A stretch of 64,000 nucleotides of DNA from Pegoplata infirma (lineage: Eukaryota > Arthropoda > Insecta > Diptera > Anthomyiidae), in assembly GCA_963921195.1 (NCBI GenBank), contig OY992540.1:174439896-174503895 (forward strand), in the 5' to 3' direction. Below, piece after piece: positions 23,138-33,348 of this stretch (position 1 is the first letter of the stretch; each line of letters opens with the position of its first letter). The notes under the pieces were generated by a model, which was not told where the DNA came from, did not search any database, and saw only the letters and a program-made list of their open reading frames with translations. The translations under genes were made by a program, and so were the position numbers.

Positions 23138-25260
23138 TTTTTTTTTTTTTTTTTTTTTATTTATTTGCAGTTATTGGTATCCTGATAATACAAGAATTTA
23201 ATCTTAATCATTTAAATTATCAGTCACTATAAGTTGAGGTTACAAAAAGAAAAAAATAAATAATAAAAAAATATAACTTATATAATAACTTATCACTAAC
23301 ATAACATTTTTTTTTTTTTTATTTAGTTAGTTTTTTTTTTTTTTTTATTTTATTTAGTTTTTTTTTTTTTTTTTTTTTTGTTTTTCTTTTTTTTTTTTAC
23401 AAAATAAACAAAAACAATATTAAATTAAAATAAATATTAAATGAAAACAGGAAAATAAAAAACATAAACTAAAAACAAAACATAGATACATACATATATC
23501 ACAACTGCGATCAGTTAATTACGTCTTAAGAAAAAAGTATTTAATGATTTCTTAAACTTATTTAAGTTGCTCATCCGTTGAGTATCCGGTGGTAGAGAGT
23601 TCCATAAGTGTATAGCGTTAATAAAAAATTGCCGTTCGGATATCGCGGTTTTATATCTAATTTGAATAATTGTGTTGTATCGTGGCGTTCGTGTGAACTT
23701 AAGCCTTTTCAGAAGATTTGGGGGTTGACCAGTAAAAATAATTTTATGTAACATTACAAGAGTTCTTGTTTCTAGTAAATTATCAAAAGTAGAGTCATAT
23801 AGTTTAAAACTATGGATCGATATGCTATTATATTGACCAGTGCTGTAGTTATATTTCTTAATACCATAGACATATCTGGCTATGTTATTAAATAAAACAT
23901 TAAGTTTACTACTAGTAGAACTATTAGTATTACAGTAAAGCTCAGCCCCATAGAGGAGATGTGGCATAATGATTGACTTAGCTACTAGCATTCTTATGTT
24001 AAGGGGAAGGAAGTGCTGCGTTGACCATAATCCACGAAGCAAACCGTAAATTTTTCCAATTGTTTTATTCAAATGCGTGTCCCATGTTAATAATTTATTA
24101 AATATTATACCAAGATTTTTAGATTGATCAACGTATTCAATTGGGTTTCCACCTAGCATAACTTTTTCCATTACTTCCGTGTTAACTATATAACGACCGA
24201 TAACAATACAATTTGATTTATTAGAATTTAAAGTAAGTCCATTTCTGGTAGCCCAATCAAAGACTGAACTTAAATCATCATTTAATTTGCGAATACCATT
24301 TTCGGTATTACCTGGTCGACATACTGTGATCAATTGGACATCGTCTGCGTACATGTGTATATTACTATAGCGTATATTATTTGGTAAATCATTTATATAT
24401 ATTGAGAAAAGCAGAGGTCCTAACACTGATCCCTGTGGTACACCCTTTGTTGTACTTATAAATTGAGACAATGTGCTATTATATTGAACAGCTTGTGTTC
24501 TGCCTGTAAGATAAGATGATATAAGTGACAAACTTGATGTTGTGAACCCAAAAAAGTAATCTAGCTTATGTAGTAATACTCTGTGATCAACTAGATCAAA
24601 TGCTTTCGTATGATCTAAAAGCGTAAGGTATACAATATTTCCAGAGTCCAATGCTGATCTGATTTGCTCAGTGACTTCTAACAATGCTGTGATACAGCCT
24701 CTGTTCTTTCTAAATCCTGATTGTTGTTCGCTCATTAGCCCATATTTATTTATAAATGATTGCATTTGTGAGTGAATTATTAACTCGAATGCTTTTGATA
24801 TATATGACAATATTGATATTGGACGAAATTCAGTATTACTTTTTGGAACTGGAGTAATTTTTGCCTTCTTCCAATTTTCTGGGAATACGGAGGTGGTAAG
24901 TATTGTATTAAATATATAAGTAATATATGGCAGAAACGAGGGCAATACAATTTTAAAAAAACGGGGGTCGATATCATCTAGTCCAATAGCGTTGGATTTT
25001 ATTGACTGAAAACTTTTTAACACATCAATTTCGGTAACACATTGGAATGAGAAGTTTTCTGTATGGATTATGGTCCTGTTATGTTCAGACACATTATTCA
25101 GAATCGGAGCGTTTTGAGAAATACTTGCAAAATTTTGGTTCAACTCTTCAACATTCACATTATCATTAATTACTTTGATATTACTTTTTCCTATACCGAT
25201 CTCACGAATTTCTTTCCAATTATTTTTCCCACATTTCATTGTTGAAAACTTTTCAATGTA
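23138..25260 (-). mobile_element. 5'-truncated non-LTR retrotransposon (CR1/jockey group)
   Basis: On the minus strand it consists of a reverse transcriptase frame (stop at about 23515), a short 3' UTR and A-rich tracts. The A-rich tracts are two T-runs on the plus strand, at about 23309-23400 and 23138-23159, the latter probably the tail. There is no endonuclease domain upstream, so the copy is 5'-truncated near 25250-25330. It sits inside the hAT composite at 21674-25593. I could not fix a target duplication. Confidence 0.7.
23515..25239 (-). CDS. Reverse transcriptase, 5'-truncated non-LTR ORF2
   Basis: An open frame of 574 codons encoding the reverse transcriptase part of a non-LTR retrotransposon, which would copy its own RNA into DNA at a nicked target. 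Visible motifs in order are a FRPIS block near residue 138, the catalytic-Asp block LDHTKAFD near 208-215, GVPQGSVLGP near 266 and YADD near 297-300. The C-terminus has an RYN...WNSLPP region typical of CR1/L2 and jockey-group elements. No RNase H or endonuclease domain is present; full ORF2 proteins of this type are around 900 or more residues, so the N-terminal endonuclease has been lost by truncation. The ATG is simply the first in frame after an upstream stop. Lack of any internal stop suggests a fairly recent insertion. Clade assignment is by motif style only. Confidence 0.8.
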   Translation of the reverse strand: MKCGKNNWKEIREIGIGKSNIKVINDNVNVEELNQNFASISQNAPILNNVSEHNRTIIHTENFSFQCVTEIDVLKSFQSIKSNAIGLDDIDPRFFKIVLPSFLPYITYIFNTILTTSVFPENWKKAKITPVPKSNTEFRPISILSYISKAFELIIHSQMQSFINKYGLMSEQQSGFRKNRGCITALLEVTEQIRSALDSGNIVYLTLLDHTKAFDLVDHRVLLHKLDYFFGFTTSSLSLISSYLTGRTQAVQYNSTLSQFISTTKGVPQGSVLGPLLFSIYINDLPNNIRYSNIHMYADDVQLITVCRPGNTENGIRKLNDDLSSVFDWATRNGLTLNSNKSNCIVIGRYIVNTEVMEKVMLGGNPIEYVDQSKNLGIIFNKLLTWDTHLNKTIGKIYGLLRGLWSTQHFLPLNIRMLVAKSIIMPHLLYGAELYCNTNSSTSSKLNVLFNNIARYVYGIKKYNYSTGQYNSISIHSFKLYDSTFDNLLETRTLVMLHKIIFTGQPPNLLKRLKFTRTPRYNTIIQIRYKTAISERQFFINAIHLWNSLPPDTQRMSNLNKFKKSLNTFFLRRN

Positions 25261-25446
25261 ATACTGTACTTATTTAAGTATTATGAATAATAACCTAAAT
25301 AATTTTTTTATTATTTTCCTTTCCATATATAGTTTACTTAAATTTATATTTTTTGCGATTAATCGATTAATCGCCAATTTTTCCGATTAATCGACCCGAA
25401 TAACCGATTAATGAATTTTTGTCATTTTTCAAATAATGCCCTAACC

Positions 25447-25547
25447 CAACGGCGTATGCAGGACTGTTTTTTCAGGGCCCAACAACAACATATAAAAAAA
25501 ATATTTTTTTTTTTGTTGTTGTTGGGCCCCCCCCTCTGTATACGCCG
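25447..25547. mobile_element. 101-bp hairpin MITE with 11-bp direct repeats
   Basis: A near-palindrome. The left side ggcgtatgcag...gggcccaacaacaac pairs with the right side gttgttgttgggccc...ctgtatacgcc. The flanks atgccctaacc at 25436-25446 and 25548-25558 are identical and read as the target duplication. It lies in the right subterminal region of the hAT composite. Confidence 0.65.
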
Positions 25548-25646
25548 ATGCCCTAACCGGTTAACCGGCAGGGTCGAATAATTGGAAACACTAATTGTAT
25601 TACATACAAAAAAATACGTAAGTATAAAAAGTTTGCTGAAAGTTTT

Positions 25647-26210
25647 TTTATACCCTCCACTCTACTGATAGAGGGTATATATAAGTTTGTCATTCCGTTT
25701 GTAGCTCATCGAAATATCGGTCTGGGACCCCATAAAGTCTATATATTCATAATACCCGATGGATTTTAAGACATTTTAGCGATGTCCGTCTGTCTGTCTG
25801 TGGAAATGGTGATCAAGGCCAAAATATTACACGGAGATGACTGAAACGTAACATATCTATTGGAAGTTCTCCCGAGAAGTTTGGTATTGCATTTGAGCGA
25901 TATCGGTTCAGCGGTTCAAAAGTTATGAACAAAAAGGTAAGGACACCTTAAAAATTTTGGTGCATTCAACATAACCTAAAAATACAAAATGCTTTCATTC
26001 GGCTGCGGGTTGACATATGTCAACAGAATTAAACTCCAAATTGTATTTAACCAAGTGCGAACATATTTTTTGCAAAAACACGCGGATTTTTTTTACGAAA
26101 AAATTTCTTTCGTGGAAATTTTTTTTCAAAAGTAATTTCCAATTATCTTTTTTAAATTGTGGAGGGTATCAATACATTCGGCAATGCCGAATTTAACTTT
26201 TTTACTTGTT
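25647..26210 (-). mobile_element. mini-me-like subfamily A, full copy, minus strand
   Basis: On the plus strand the 3' end (tataccctccactctactgatagaggg) comes first. Next come gtcattccgtttgtagc, the (GTCT)n tract at about 25785-25800, and finally the 5' end with hairpin ttcggcaatgccgaa and aacttttttacttgttt. All family landmarks are present. Confidence 0.65.
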
Positions 26211-26224
26211 TTTAAATAAAATTG

Positions 26225-26300
26225 TCTTATTGTTAGTGACTTTGTCTTTACGGCATAAATAAATTTGGTAAAGTTTGAAGAAACATTTTTTTAACCTATT
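26225..26300 (-). mobile_element. Fragment of the 3.8/6.25-kb TA MITE family
   Basis: The minus strand reads ttcttcaaactttaccaaat, followed by a gtaaagac-type word, matching the interior shared by the MITEs at 3826-4481 and 6251-6848. The ends are missing. Confidence 0.4.
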
Positions 26301-26389
26301 TTATTTAAAAAAAGTGTTTTTTTTAAACCATTTATTTAAAAAAATGTATTGTTTTTAATTTATTTTTTTAATTTATAGAATTAAAAACT

Positions 26390-26564
26390 TTAATCGACTC
26401 ACGCACACTCACTCACGCAAAAATCTTACTCACGCACACTCACTCACGCAATTTTGTTCTCCACTCACACTCACTGACAATCACGTGAGTAAAATTGAAA
26501 TCAGTCACATTCACGCGTGATCACGCGTGAATCACGCTCTAACCTGCTCATGTGCCCATCTCTA
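26390..26564. repeat. CACTCACGCA repeat block ending in a hAT-like terminus
   Basis: Words such as actcacgcacactcactcac recur, followed by tcacgcgtgatcacgcgtga palindromes and the end tgcccatctcta. That end is the inverse of the tagagatgggca start seen in many hAT elements. No matching left end was found, so only the right part survives. Confidence 0.45.
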
Positions 26565-26569
26565 GTTTT

Positions 26570-26777
26570 AATGTTTGCTCTCCGAAAAAAGATTTGTGTA
26601 TCAAAATTTCCATTTCAAAATTGTCTAAATTGTTTAAAGCAAATTCCTTTTGAATTTAGAAAAATTGTATTTCAAAAAACCTCAATTGTAGTTCAAAATT
26701 TTTTATTTGTAATTTTCTAAATGCTTTTTAAAAATTCCATTTCATAAACTTCCAATCGTATTTCAAAAATTTCCATT
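26570..26777. repeat. Low-complexity TTTCAAAAATTCC-type repeat, left part
   Basis: Simple variation on atttcaaaaattccattt and tgcttttc. The same texture resumes after the pogo-like MITE at 27280-27680, suggesting the MITE split one older low-complexity tract. Confidence 0.5.
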
Positions 26778-26779
26778 TA

Positions 26780-27270
26780 CAGTCAAACCCGGTTATAACG
26801 AACTCGGTTATAACGAATTCTCGGTTATAAAGAACTAATTCTAAAATCCCGACGTTAAAGCATCAATTTTCACACAAAATACTTCTTTTATAACGAACTC
26901 GGTTATAACGAATCCTCGGTTAAAACGAACTGCTTTTTATGGTCCAACGAACACAATTTCATGAATATTTACCTTTTTATAACGAACTCCCATAAATATT
27001 ATTTAATGTATGGCAATCATGTTTATCAAACTAACAAGAGGTTGGAATTTTTTGGTTAATATTATAATTTTGATGAAAATTTTTTATATTTTTAATGATT
27101 TCTTCTCAATAAGTACTTTATAAACGAAAAAATCAAATAAAACAAAATTGGATTTTGTTTTGAAATAAAACTAGGTTGATAAAAAAAATATAAACCGCTT
27201 ATAGCAAACTTCGCTTATAACGAACTATTTTTACTGGTCCCTCGGAGTTCGTTTTAACCGGGTTCGACTG
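26780..27270. mobile_element. pogo/Tigger-like MITE, 491 bp, TA flanks
   Basis: The left end cagtcaaacccggttataac and the right end (aaccgggttcgactg) are inverted repeats directly flanked by TA on both sides. The interior repeats ttataacgaact. The terminal style (CAG start, TA target) resembles pogo/Tigger elements. No transposase frame, so non-autonomous. Confidence 0.7.
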
Positions 27271-27272
27271 TA

Positions 27273-27770
27273 TATTTCAAAATTTTCAAAATGCTTTTCG
27301 GAAAATTCCAATTAACAGTCAAATGCTTTTCAGAAAACTTTGATATACAAATAAAATTTTTTGAAAACCATTTGCATAATTACAATTGAAATATCTAAAT
27401 TTATTTAAATTAAAAACTAATTTTCTTAAAATTATTTAGAAAATTTTGAAATGAAAATAGAAATTTTTGAAAAACAAATGGAGTCTTCTGAAAAGCATTT
27501 AGAAAATTTTGAAGTACAAATAGAAAACTCTGATATACAATAGAAAATTTTTGACTTATATTTCGAACTTTTTGAAATATAACTGCAAATTTTTGAGTTA
27601 TAAAGGAATATTTCTAAAATAAAATTGAATAGATATTTTCAAAATATTGAAATATAATTGAAAATATATTTTTTTTTAGTGGAAAAAAAAAATAGTTTTC
27701 TTAATAAAAATTATTTGTTTTTGCATATTGTATTGCTTTGTTGACTTGCTTTAAATTAATTTAATATTAA
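27273..27770. repeat. Low-complexity TTTGAAAT / GAAAATTTT tract, right part
   Basis: Continuation of the texture at 26570-26777 with variants of gaaaatttttgaaatac. No gene. Confidence 0.5.
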
Positions 27771-27889
27771 AAACAAGTAGAGAAGTTAAATTCGACTTGG
27801 CCGAATCTATAAATACCCTCCACAATGCCCTTTTTAAGTGACAGTAAATTTTTTAACGTGAAAAAAATAACATTTTTGGTTAGAAATAC

Positions 27890-28360
27890 TTTATTTTCTG
27901 TAAAAAAAACTTTATTTTATTAATTTAAAAAAAAAAATAAAATTACTAATTTTTTTTTGAGTGTAAAATTTTTTTTGAGTGTATTTTTTTTTTGTTTTAG
28001 TGTAAAAAAAACTTTTTTTATTAATTTTTGACAAAAAAAAAAAAATAATTTACCAATTTTTTTTTTTAGTGTAAAATTTTTTTAGAGTGTATTTTTTTTT
28101 GTTTTAGTGTAAAAAAAAACTTTTTTTTATTAATTTTTGAAAAAAAAAAAAATAATTTACCAATTTTTTTTTTTTAGTGTAAAATTTTTTTTGAGTGTAT
28201 TTTTTTTTGTTTTAGTGTAAAAAAAAACTTTTTTTTATTAATTTTTGAAAAAAAAAAAAAAAATAATTTACCAATTTTTTTTTGAGTGTAAAAATTTTTT
28301 TGAGTGTAAACTTTTTTTTGAGTGTATTTTTTTTTTGTTTTAGTGTAAAAATATTTTTTT
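27890..28360 (+). repeat. Tandem array, ~105-bp AT-rich unit, inside mini-me
   Basis: Four or so copies of a unit with tttttttgttttagtgtaaaa, then ttattaatttttga, poly-A, aataatttaccaatttttt and gagtgtaaaattttttt. Copies are very similar, so the expansion appears recent. The copy at 21116-21472 shows only a short version. Confidence 0.6.
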
Positions 28361-28780
28361 GTGACAAAAATACCTTTTAAAATATTTCTCTGACTTACAA
28401 ATGTTTTTAAAACATGTTTAACAGGTTTTCAACACTTGAATTTAAGGTGAATCAAATCTGAAATTTACGGGTTGGCTAATAACTTTTGAACCACTGGACC
28501 GATTTGGCTGAAATTTAAAACGAACCGGACTAGAGGAACGGCAAATATATATGCCAGCCTTCAGCACCCTCAGAATTGTGGTTCGAAAGTTACCGTGTAT
28601 TTTATCTCGTAAATTCCAGAAAAACCCTTGCCGAAATTCACTCGTTTGCTTATAACTTTTGAACCACTGGACCGATTTCGCTGGATTGCAATACCAACCT
28701 GACCAGGTAAATGTCCAACATATATGCCAAACTTCAGGAGCCTCCGTAAAGTCTTTCAAAAGTTAGCGTGTTTTCAACAG

Positions 28781-28842
28781 ACAGACAGACAGACAGACAG
28801 ACAGACGGACAGACGGACGGACGGACGGACGGACGGACGGAC
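28781..28842 (+). repeat. (GACA)n/(GACG)n microsatellite of mini-me
   Basis: Uninterrupted gacagacagaca then gacggacggacg. This is the longest (GTCY)-type tract in the window, at the position conserved in the other mini-me copies. Confidence 0.8.
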
Positions 28843-28980
28843 ATCGCTAGATCGTCTTAGAATCGATCGAGGATCATGAATATATATACTTTATGGGGTC
28901 CTAGATCAATATTTCGAGGTGTTACAAACGGAATGACAAACTTATATATACCCTCTATCACTAGAGTGGAGGGTATAAAA

Positions 28981-29484
28981 ATGGCCTCTTTCTTTGAGGT
29001 TGACGTCCTCTTTTTCTCAAAATAAGTTTATTTTACATTTTTTTTGTAATTTTTACCTACGCAGGCAGAAACTGCCAACCGTTCCACAGAAAAAGTCTCG
29101 GCAAAGCACTTTATTTTTTGTGTATAAGGAAGTATGAAAAAAAAGTGCTTTGCAAGCGCTTGCCAATGTTTTCTATTTAAATCCGTTCAAAGTATAATTT
29201 GTAATTAAAATTTATTAATTTTCATAGCAATTGGAATATTTTTCATTTCCCTGAAGGATAAGTTATTTTTCCTTGATAGTTCTCGTGATATGTCACTTAT
29301 TGTTATCCACACTGCCTATCACAAACTTGACACCTTTTTTATAAAAACACGTTTCTTTTGTGAGGAAGTGTGTTAAACTCCGGATACATCACATGTGAAA
29401 TGTCACTGGGTCTATCCTTTTGGAACACAACACGTTTCGGTTCAAAACATCACTTATTTTTTGGGACTTTTTCTAAATGGTTAA
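28981..29484. other. Non-coding; no gene recognised
   Basis: The segment near 29270-29470 shares words (atgtcact, ctccgga, tcacatgtg) with 9200-9880 but without clear boundaries. Confidence 0.4.
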
Positions 29485-29575
29485 TCTAGGACTATTATTT
29501 CGGGTAGTTTCAAACATAAGCTTAAACTCATTATACCCTGTGCCACAGAGTGGTGAAGGTTATTAAAATAAAGCC
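29485..29575 (+). mobile_element. mini-me-like subfamily B, 3'-end fragment
   Basis: Matches the last ~90 bp of the copy at 13042-13880: tctaggac, attatttcgggtagttt, and ataccctgtgccacagagtg. Truncated on the left. Confidence 0.6.
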
Positions 29576-29714
29576 AAAAAAATTTGTGTCTGGGACTTGA
29601 AAAATTTTTAAACATTTTTCCGGGACTAAGAAAATATTTCAAAGTATGTCCAAAATTTTTTTATCGTAATAAATTATTCAATAAATTTTTTATCCTAATT
29701 CAATAAATTTCTTT

Positions 29715-29815
29715 ATTGAATGAGGAGGCGTTTGAAACAATCGACAATATTATCCGCTATTGCCCGGCACTTTCTGGTCAGAGACATGCTTCACTGGGTG
29801 AAACAGATGTCAAAT
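29715..29815 (+). pseudogene. LOA-like ORF2 fragment (C-terminal Cys/His region)
   Basis: About 100 bp matching the 3' coding part of the LOA-like copies at 41.5 kb and 56.1 kb (ttgcccggcactttctggtc, then gcttcactggg). It is isolated, with no adjacent 3' UTR, so a broken relic. Confidence 0.6.
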
Positions 29816-29899
29816 AGTACAAACGACTCAGACTGCTCTTCATCTCTATTTTTCTCTGTTTATTAAATAAAATGGACTTTTATTATCCAAAATTATTTT

Positions 29900-31370
29900 A
29901 TTCAATATGTTGAAAGCTAGCATGCAAAATTTTCAGGAATTATTTTAGACAGTAAATTATTGTGGAACCAGAATACCGATGAATGATTTAAAAATGCAAA
30001 TAACCCAAGTAAAAATGTTAGATCAGTTTTAGTCGGACGGATACAATTTCACCCGAAAAATAGGTTTGTCTTATTATATAAACCCATTTTTCGGATGACA
30101 TTGTATCCGTTCGATTGAAACTGATCCAATCTTAGCGATTCATTTTTCCGATCAGTTCTGATATTTCAAATCTGGATCAGTATTGATCTTTTAAATCTCG
30201 GATAAGATGTGATATATAAGATTACATCTAAACATTTTTACTCGGGAATGCTTATTATGATTCTGTGAAGTAAATTTATGTTTACTATACGCGCAAGAAA
30301 ATGTTCGGCAAGACATGGGGACTTGAGCCAAGGATCACGCACTGGATCTAAACTTCCATCGTAAGACCTATCTTACATTATGGAGTTATGGCCTGACACA
30401 GAGCGCTAGAGAGGGAGGAGACTCTTAATAAATACCAAAAAGCCCAACGGATAATGGGCCTAAATATTACTGGGCCCTAAGAACAACATCAACTGCATCC
30501 ATCGACACGATACTGAATCTGCTGCCTATTGATGTCATTGCTTGTGGTGAGACATATAAGACATGCCTCAGACTCAAGGAGTCAAATTGGCTCGCACGCC
30601 GAAATATTAGACACAGTAGCATGGACAATTTGGATAACATTTTCACCGACTACAAAGTAAAGTGCCCAAACTACTTTTCGACCGGAAATTTTGAATTTCC
30701 GACACGAGAATTTTGGTCGACGCTTTAAATATCTTCACAGACGGCTCCAAAAAATCGACGGGAGTGGGAGCGGGATTTACGTTTTACAGACGTATGTAAT
30801 ATACAAAAATCTTTTAATTTACCTTTCAACTGTAGCATTTTCCATCAAAAGTTGTTTTTAAATGTTATGAGAATCTCCAAAAACTATTCTAATATGGGTA
30901 CCAGGACATGAGGGAGTAGACGGGAATGAGATAGCTGACGATCTTGCAAAGCTGGGTGCAGATTGGGTAGGAGCTTTTGTTCATAATGTATCCCGATTCA
31001 GTATTACAGATCGAAAAGTAATTGCCGGTGTATTTCCATGGCGAACAGGAAATAGAGAGAGTAAAGTACAAGCAAAATTACAAAATAATCTAGCCGCGTT
31101 ACGATCTCTGAAGAAATCGCTCCTACTTTCTCTTAACAGAAGGGAGTGTCGTTTACTCACGGGAGTGGCCACAGGACACTGCCTAATTGATTTCCACGCA
31201 AAAATGAGTGGACTCATCTCTGATTAAAATTGTATAAGATTTGATGATCCGAATACAGATGAAACAGTTAAACATATCCTGTGCAAATTGGCCGCATTGG
31301 CCATGCATCATGAGCAAATATTAGGCAAAGCAGAACTCGAGAGTCTGGAAAAATTGTAGTTATGTTCCTT
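29900..31370 (+). pseudogene. Diverged LOA/I-group ORF2 relic (RT thumb, RNase H)
   Basis: Out-of-frame pieces recognisable as the end of the RT domain (NFSGIILDSKLLWN-like near 29915), the post-RT region around 30290-30600, an RNase H start (IFTDGSK near 30735) and an RNase H end (WVPGHEGVDGNEIADDLAKL near 30895-30955). These are followed by a TGHCLI-like segment near 31165. It is more diverged from the 36-kb and 56-kb copies than they are from each other. Multiple stops and frameshifts are visible, as is a nested 243-bp MITE at 30004-30246. The RNase H glutamate segment appears deleted. Confidence 0.65.
30004..30246. mobile_element. 243-bp MITE inside the RT relic
   Basis: The left end cccaagtaaaaatgttagat and the right end (atctaaacatttttactcggg) form an inverted repeat. 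Interior inverted words (gtcggacggatacaattt / gacattgtatccgttcgatt) allow folding of most of its length. It interrupts the RT-thumb coding relic. The target duplication is unclear. Confidence 0.6.
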
Positions 31371-32794
31371 ATGTTAGTTAATCTGTTTGTTTGCAACATA
31401 GACTAACGCGTTTTATCCACTACGCTGAAAGAACATATGGTATAGCTATGGAATTGCCGGTCTACGCGAGGAGCTCAGCATTTTGAGTTCCACCACCCCT
31501 AAGATAACCGTGAAAACTAGAACCAATCTAAAAAAACGTAGTACATATATGAACTCGGCGGTCCAAAAAGTCTTAAGAATAACTTTTAGTTGCTCTAATC
31601 CAAAAACCGTGTATATTTGTGTAATTATTTAGTTCTTCTCATCTACATATTTAGAAATTTATTTTATATGATGAATATGAAAATAATAAAAGTCGTTCCT
31701 GAAGAAATTACTACTTTCTAACATTTTAAATGGAGTATTATGCAATGCAGCACTTTTCCAAAACCTTTAAAAAAAATATCGGGTTACAATATTGAGTGCG
31801 ACCTCTATCAAATCAATCTTTGTATGAATAAGGTTCATTAAAATTAAAAAAAAAAGAGAATGCTTCAATTTGCATGGGTAATAATTTGCGTATACCTGAC
31901 AATTTGCAACTGCATCTCTTTTTGATTAACAAAATCGTAGTTTGCAAATTATAAATCTCACGCACTTTGTTAAATATTATTCACCCAGACAGACTCCTAG
32001 CACATGCAATATACTACGACAATCATTGATGTTTACAACATATGGCAAGAAATTTACAATTAATAAATTTTTATAACAAACATAAATTTATATTTTTCAC
32101 ACTCATCCCATTAAAGGTACATACGAATATGCAACGGAAATTTTGCAATATTCGTATTAAGATTGTGATGATGAAGAAGTAATGCTACACACAATAAATG
32201 GGGTTGATTTGTTTTTTTTTAATCCTTTTTCAAAGAAACTAACTCATCGTCTTTTTGTTTCTAAGAAATATTATGCATGTGTACTTTCAGGACACATTGG
32301 TGATGATGGGTTGTTAATGTGCTGGGAGGTTGGATGGATGAATATATGCTGCATTAGACTGGCATTTTTTTTTTGTATGGCAAAAAAGTTTTTCTTCCGA
32401 TTGTGAATTTCTGGTTAAATTTTTATTCTCCTAGGCCTAAAACTTATGTGGTACAAATTTAAGGGAAATGTGATTAAATTAACCCGTGGCGCCCGGCGAT
32501 CAAAATTTTAGATTTTTGAAAAATTAAAAAAAAAAAATGTAAAATAAATATTTCTTGTGACTCATCATATTAAAAATTTTGAGCTGAACATGATTATTAA
32601 AAAAATTAAAATTGGAAGAACGGTTTTCAAGATATCGCTATTTAAAATTCGTTAAAAATGGCGGGTTTTTTGTTCTATGTTCAAGAAATTTCTTAAAAAA
32701 ATCTCAAAATGTCTTCCCCTTGACCCTTTCGTACACAGTCTTTTATAAAAACCTTTATTTAAGCCAAATCCGATCATTTTAACCCGTGATCACA
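31371..32794. other. Non-coding; no gene recognised
   Basis: About 1.4 kb. The 74-codon frame at 32182-32406 is phenylalanine-rich low-complexity translation and is not called as a gene. Confidence 0.45.
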
Positions 32795-32850
32795 ATGGAC
32801 CTCAGAGTCTACGTGTGTTGACGTAAAACGTCAGCAGCCACTTACAATTT
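32795..32850 (+). mobile_element. LOA-like 3' UTR fragment
   Basis: Contains tcacaatggacctcagagtc and the 3'-hairpin tgacgtaaaacgtca, then gcagccacttacaa, identical or nearly so to the 3' ends at 41.7, 43.6 and 55.9 kb. The AACCT tail is missing, so a stub. Confidence 0.7.
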
Positions 32851-33137
32851 TTAGAAAAAAAAAATTGAATTTTTCAGCAATGAAATTATAAAAAATATAG
32901 TGCGATACATTATTTTAATTAATTTTGGCATCCCTAATGTAAATATCAAATTATTTCTGAAATCGCTTTGTCGGTTTTCGAGATATAGACATTTGAAATA
33001 TCCCTGCAAAAAAAGTCATTACTACTTCCTAGTGGAGTGCATTAAAAAACTACAACAAATTTAATCAAATACAACAAAAATAACAAAAAAACACAAGAAA
33101 AAACGCACAGTCATTCTTTTCTAACCAGAATTCATAT
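32851..33137. other. Unassigned AT-rich spacer
   Basis: No repeat ends or frames identified. Confidence 0.4.
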
Positions 33138-33312
33138 ATATTCAGCTCTTAACTTGTTACCATCCGCGACACTTCCATACAAAAGTATGTAGATATTCAG
33201 TAGATAAGAACTACTCTGGGAAGTTGTTGGAAGGAGAACTTATTATCTATCGAATATCTACATACTTTTGTATGGAGGTGTAGCGGAAGGTAATGAGTTA
33301 AGAGCTGAATAT
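33138..33312. mobile_element. 175-bp hairpin MITE
   Basis: Arms of about 75-80 bp are inverted: atattcagctcttaac with its complement at the ends, and an inner catacaaaagtatgtagata paired with its complement. The spacer is about 20 bp. No clear TSD seen. Confidence 0.6.
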
Positions 33313-33348
33313 CAACTTTTTATGGGGCAGAAAAGAATGCCTCTGCTT

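Larger units (their letters stand above)
21674..25593. mobile_element. hAT-type composite element (3.9 kb, TSD ATTGTATT)
   Basis: The left end tagtgttaccaatt and the right end aattggaaacacta form inverted termini. The exact 8-bp duplication attgtatt is at 21666-21673 and 25594-25601. Subterminal regions on both sides are packed with cgattaatcg and ggttaaccgg palindromic words. The interior is a monotonous aattgaaattcagaaa-type repeat plus later insertions: a TAA-flanked MITE, a non-LTR element and a 101-bp MITE. No transposase frame remains. Confidence 0.75.
27771..28980 (+). mobile_element. mini-me-like subfamily A, long copy (1.2 kb)
   Basis: 5' end aaacaagtagagaagttaaa plus the hairpin ttcgacttggccgaa; 3' end ataccctctatcactagagt and ggagggtataaaa. 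It contains (GACA/GACG)n at 28781-28842. It is twice the usual length because of an internal tandem array at about 27890-28360. The 105-codon minus-strand frame at 28442-28759 spans a duplicated block (ataacttttgaaccactgga twice) and is not a gene. Confidence 0.7.
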
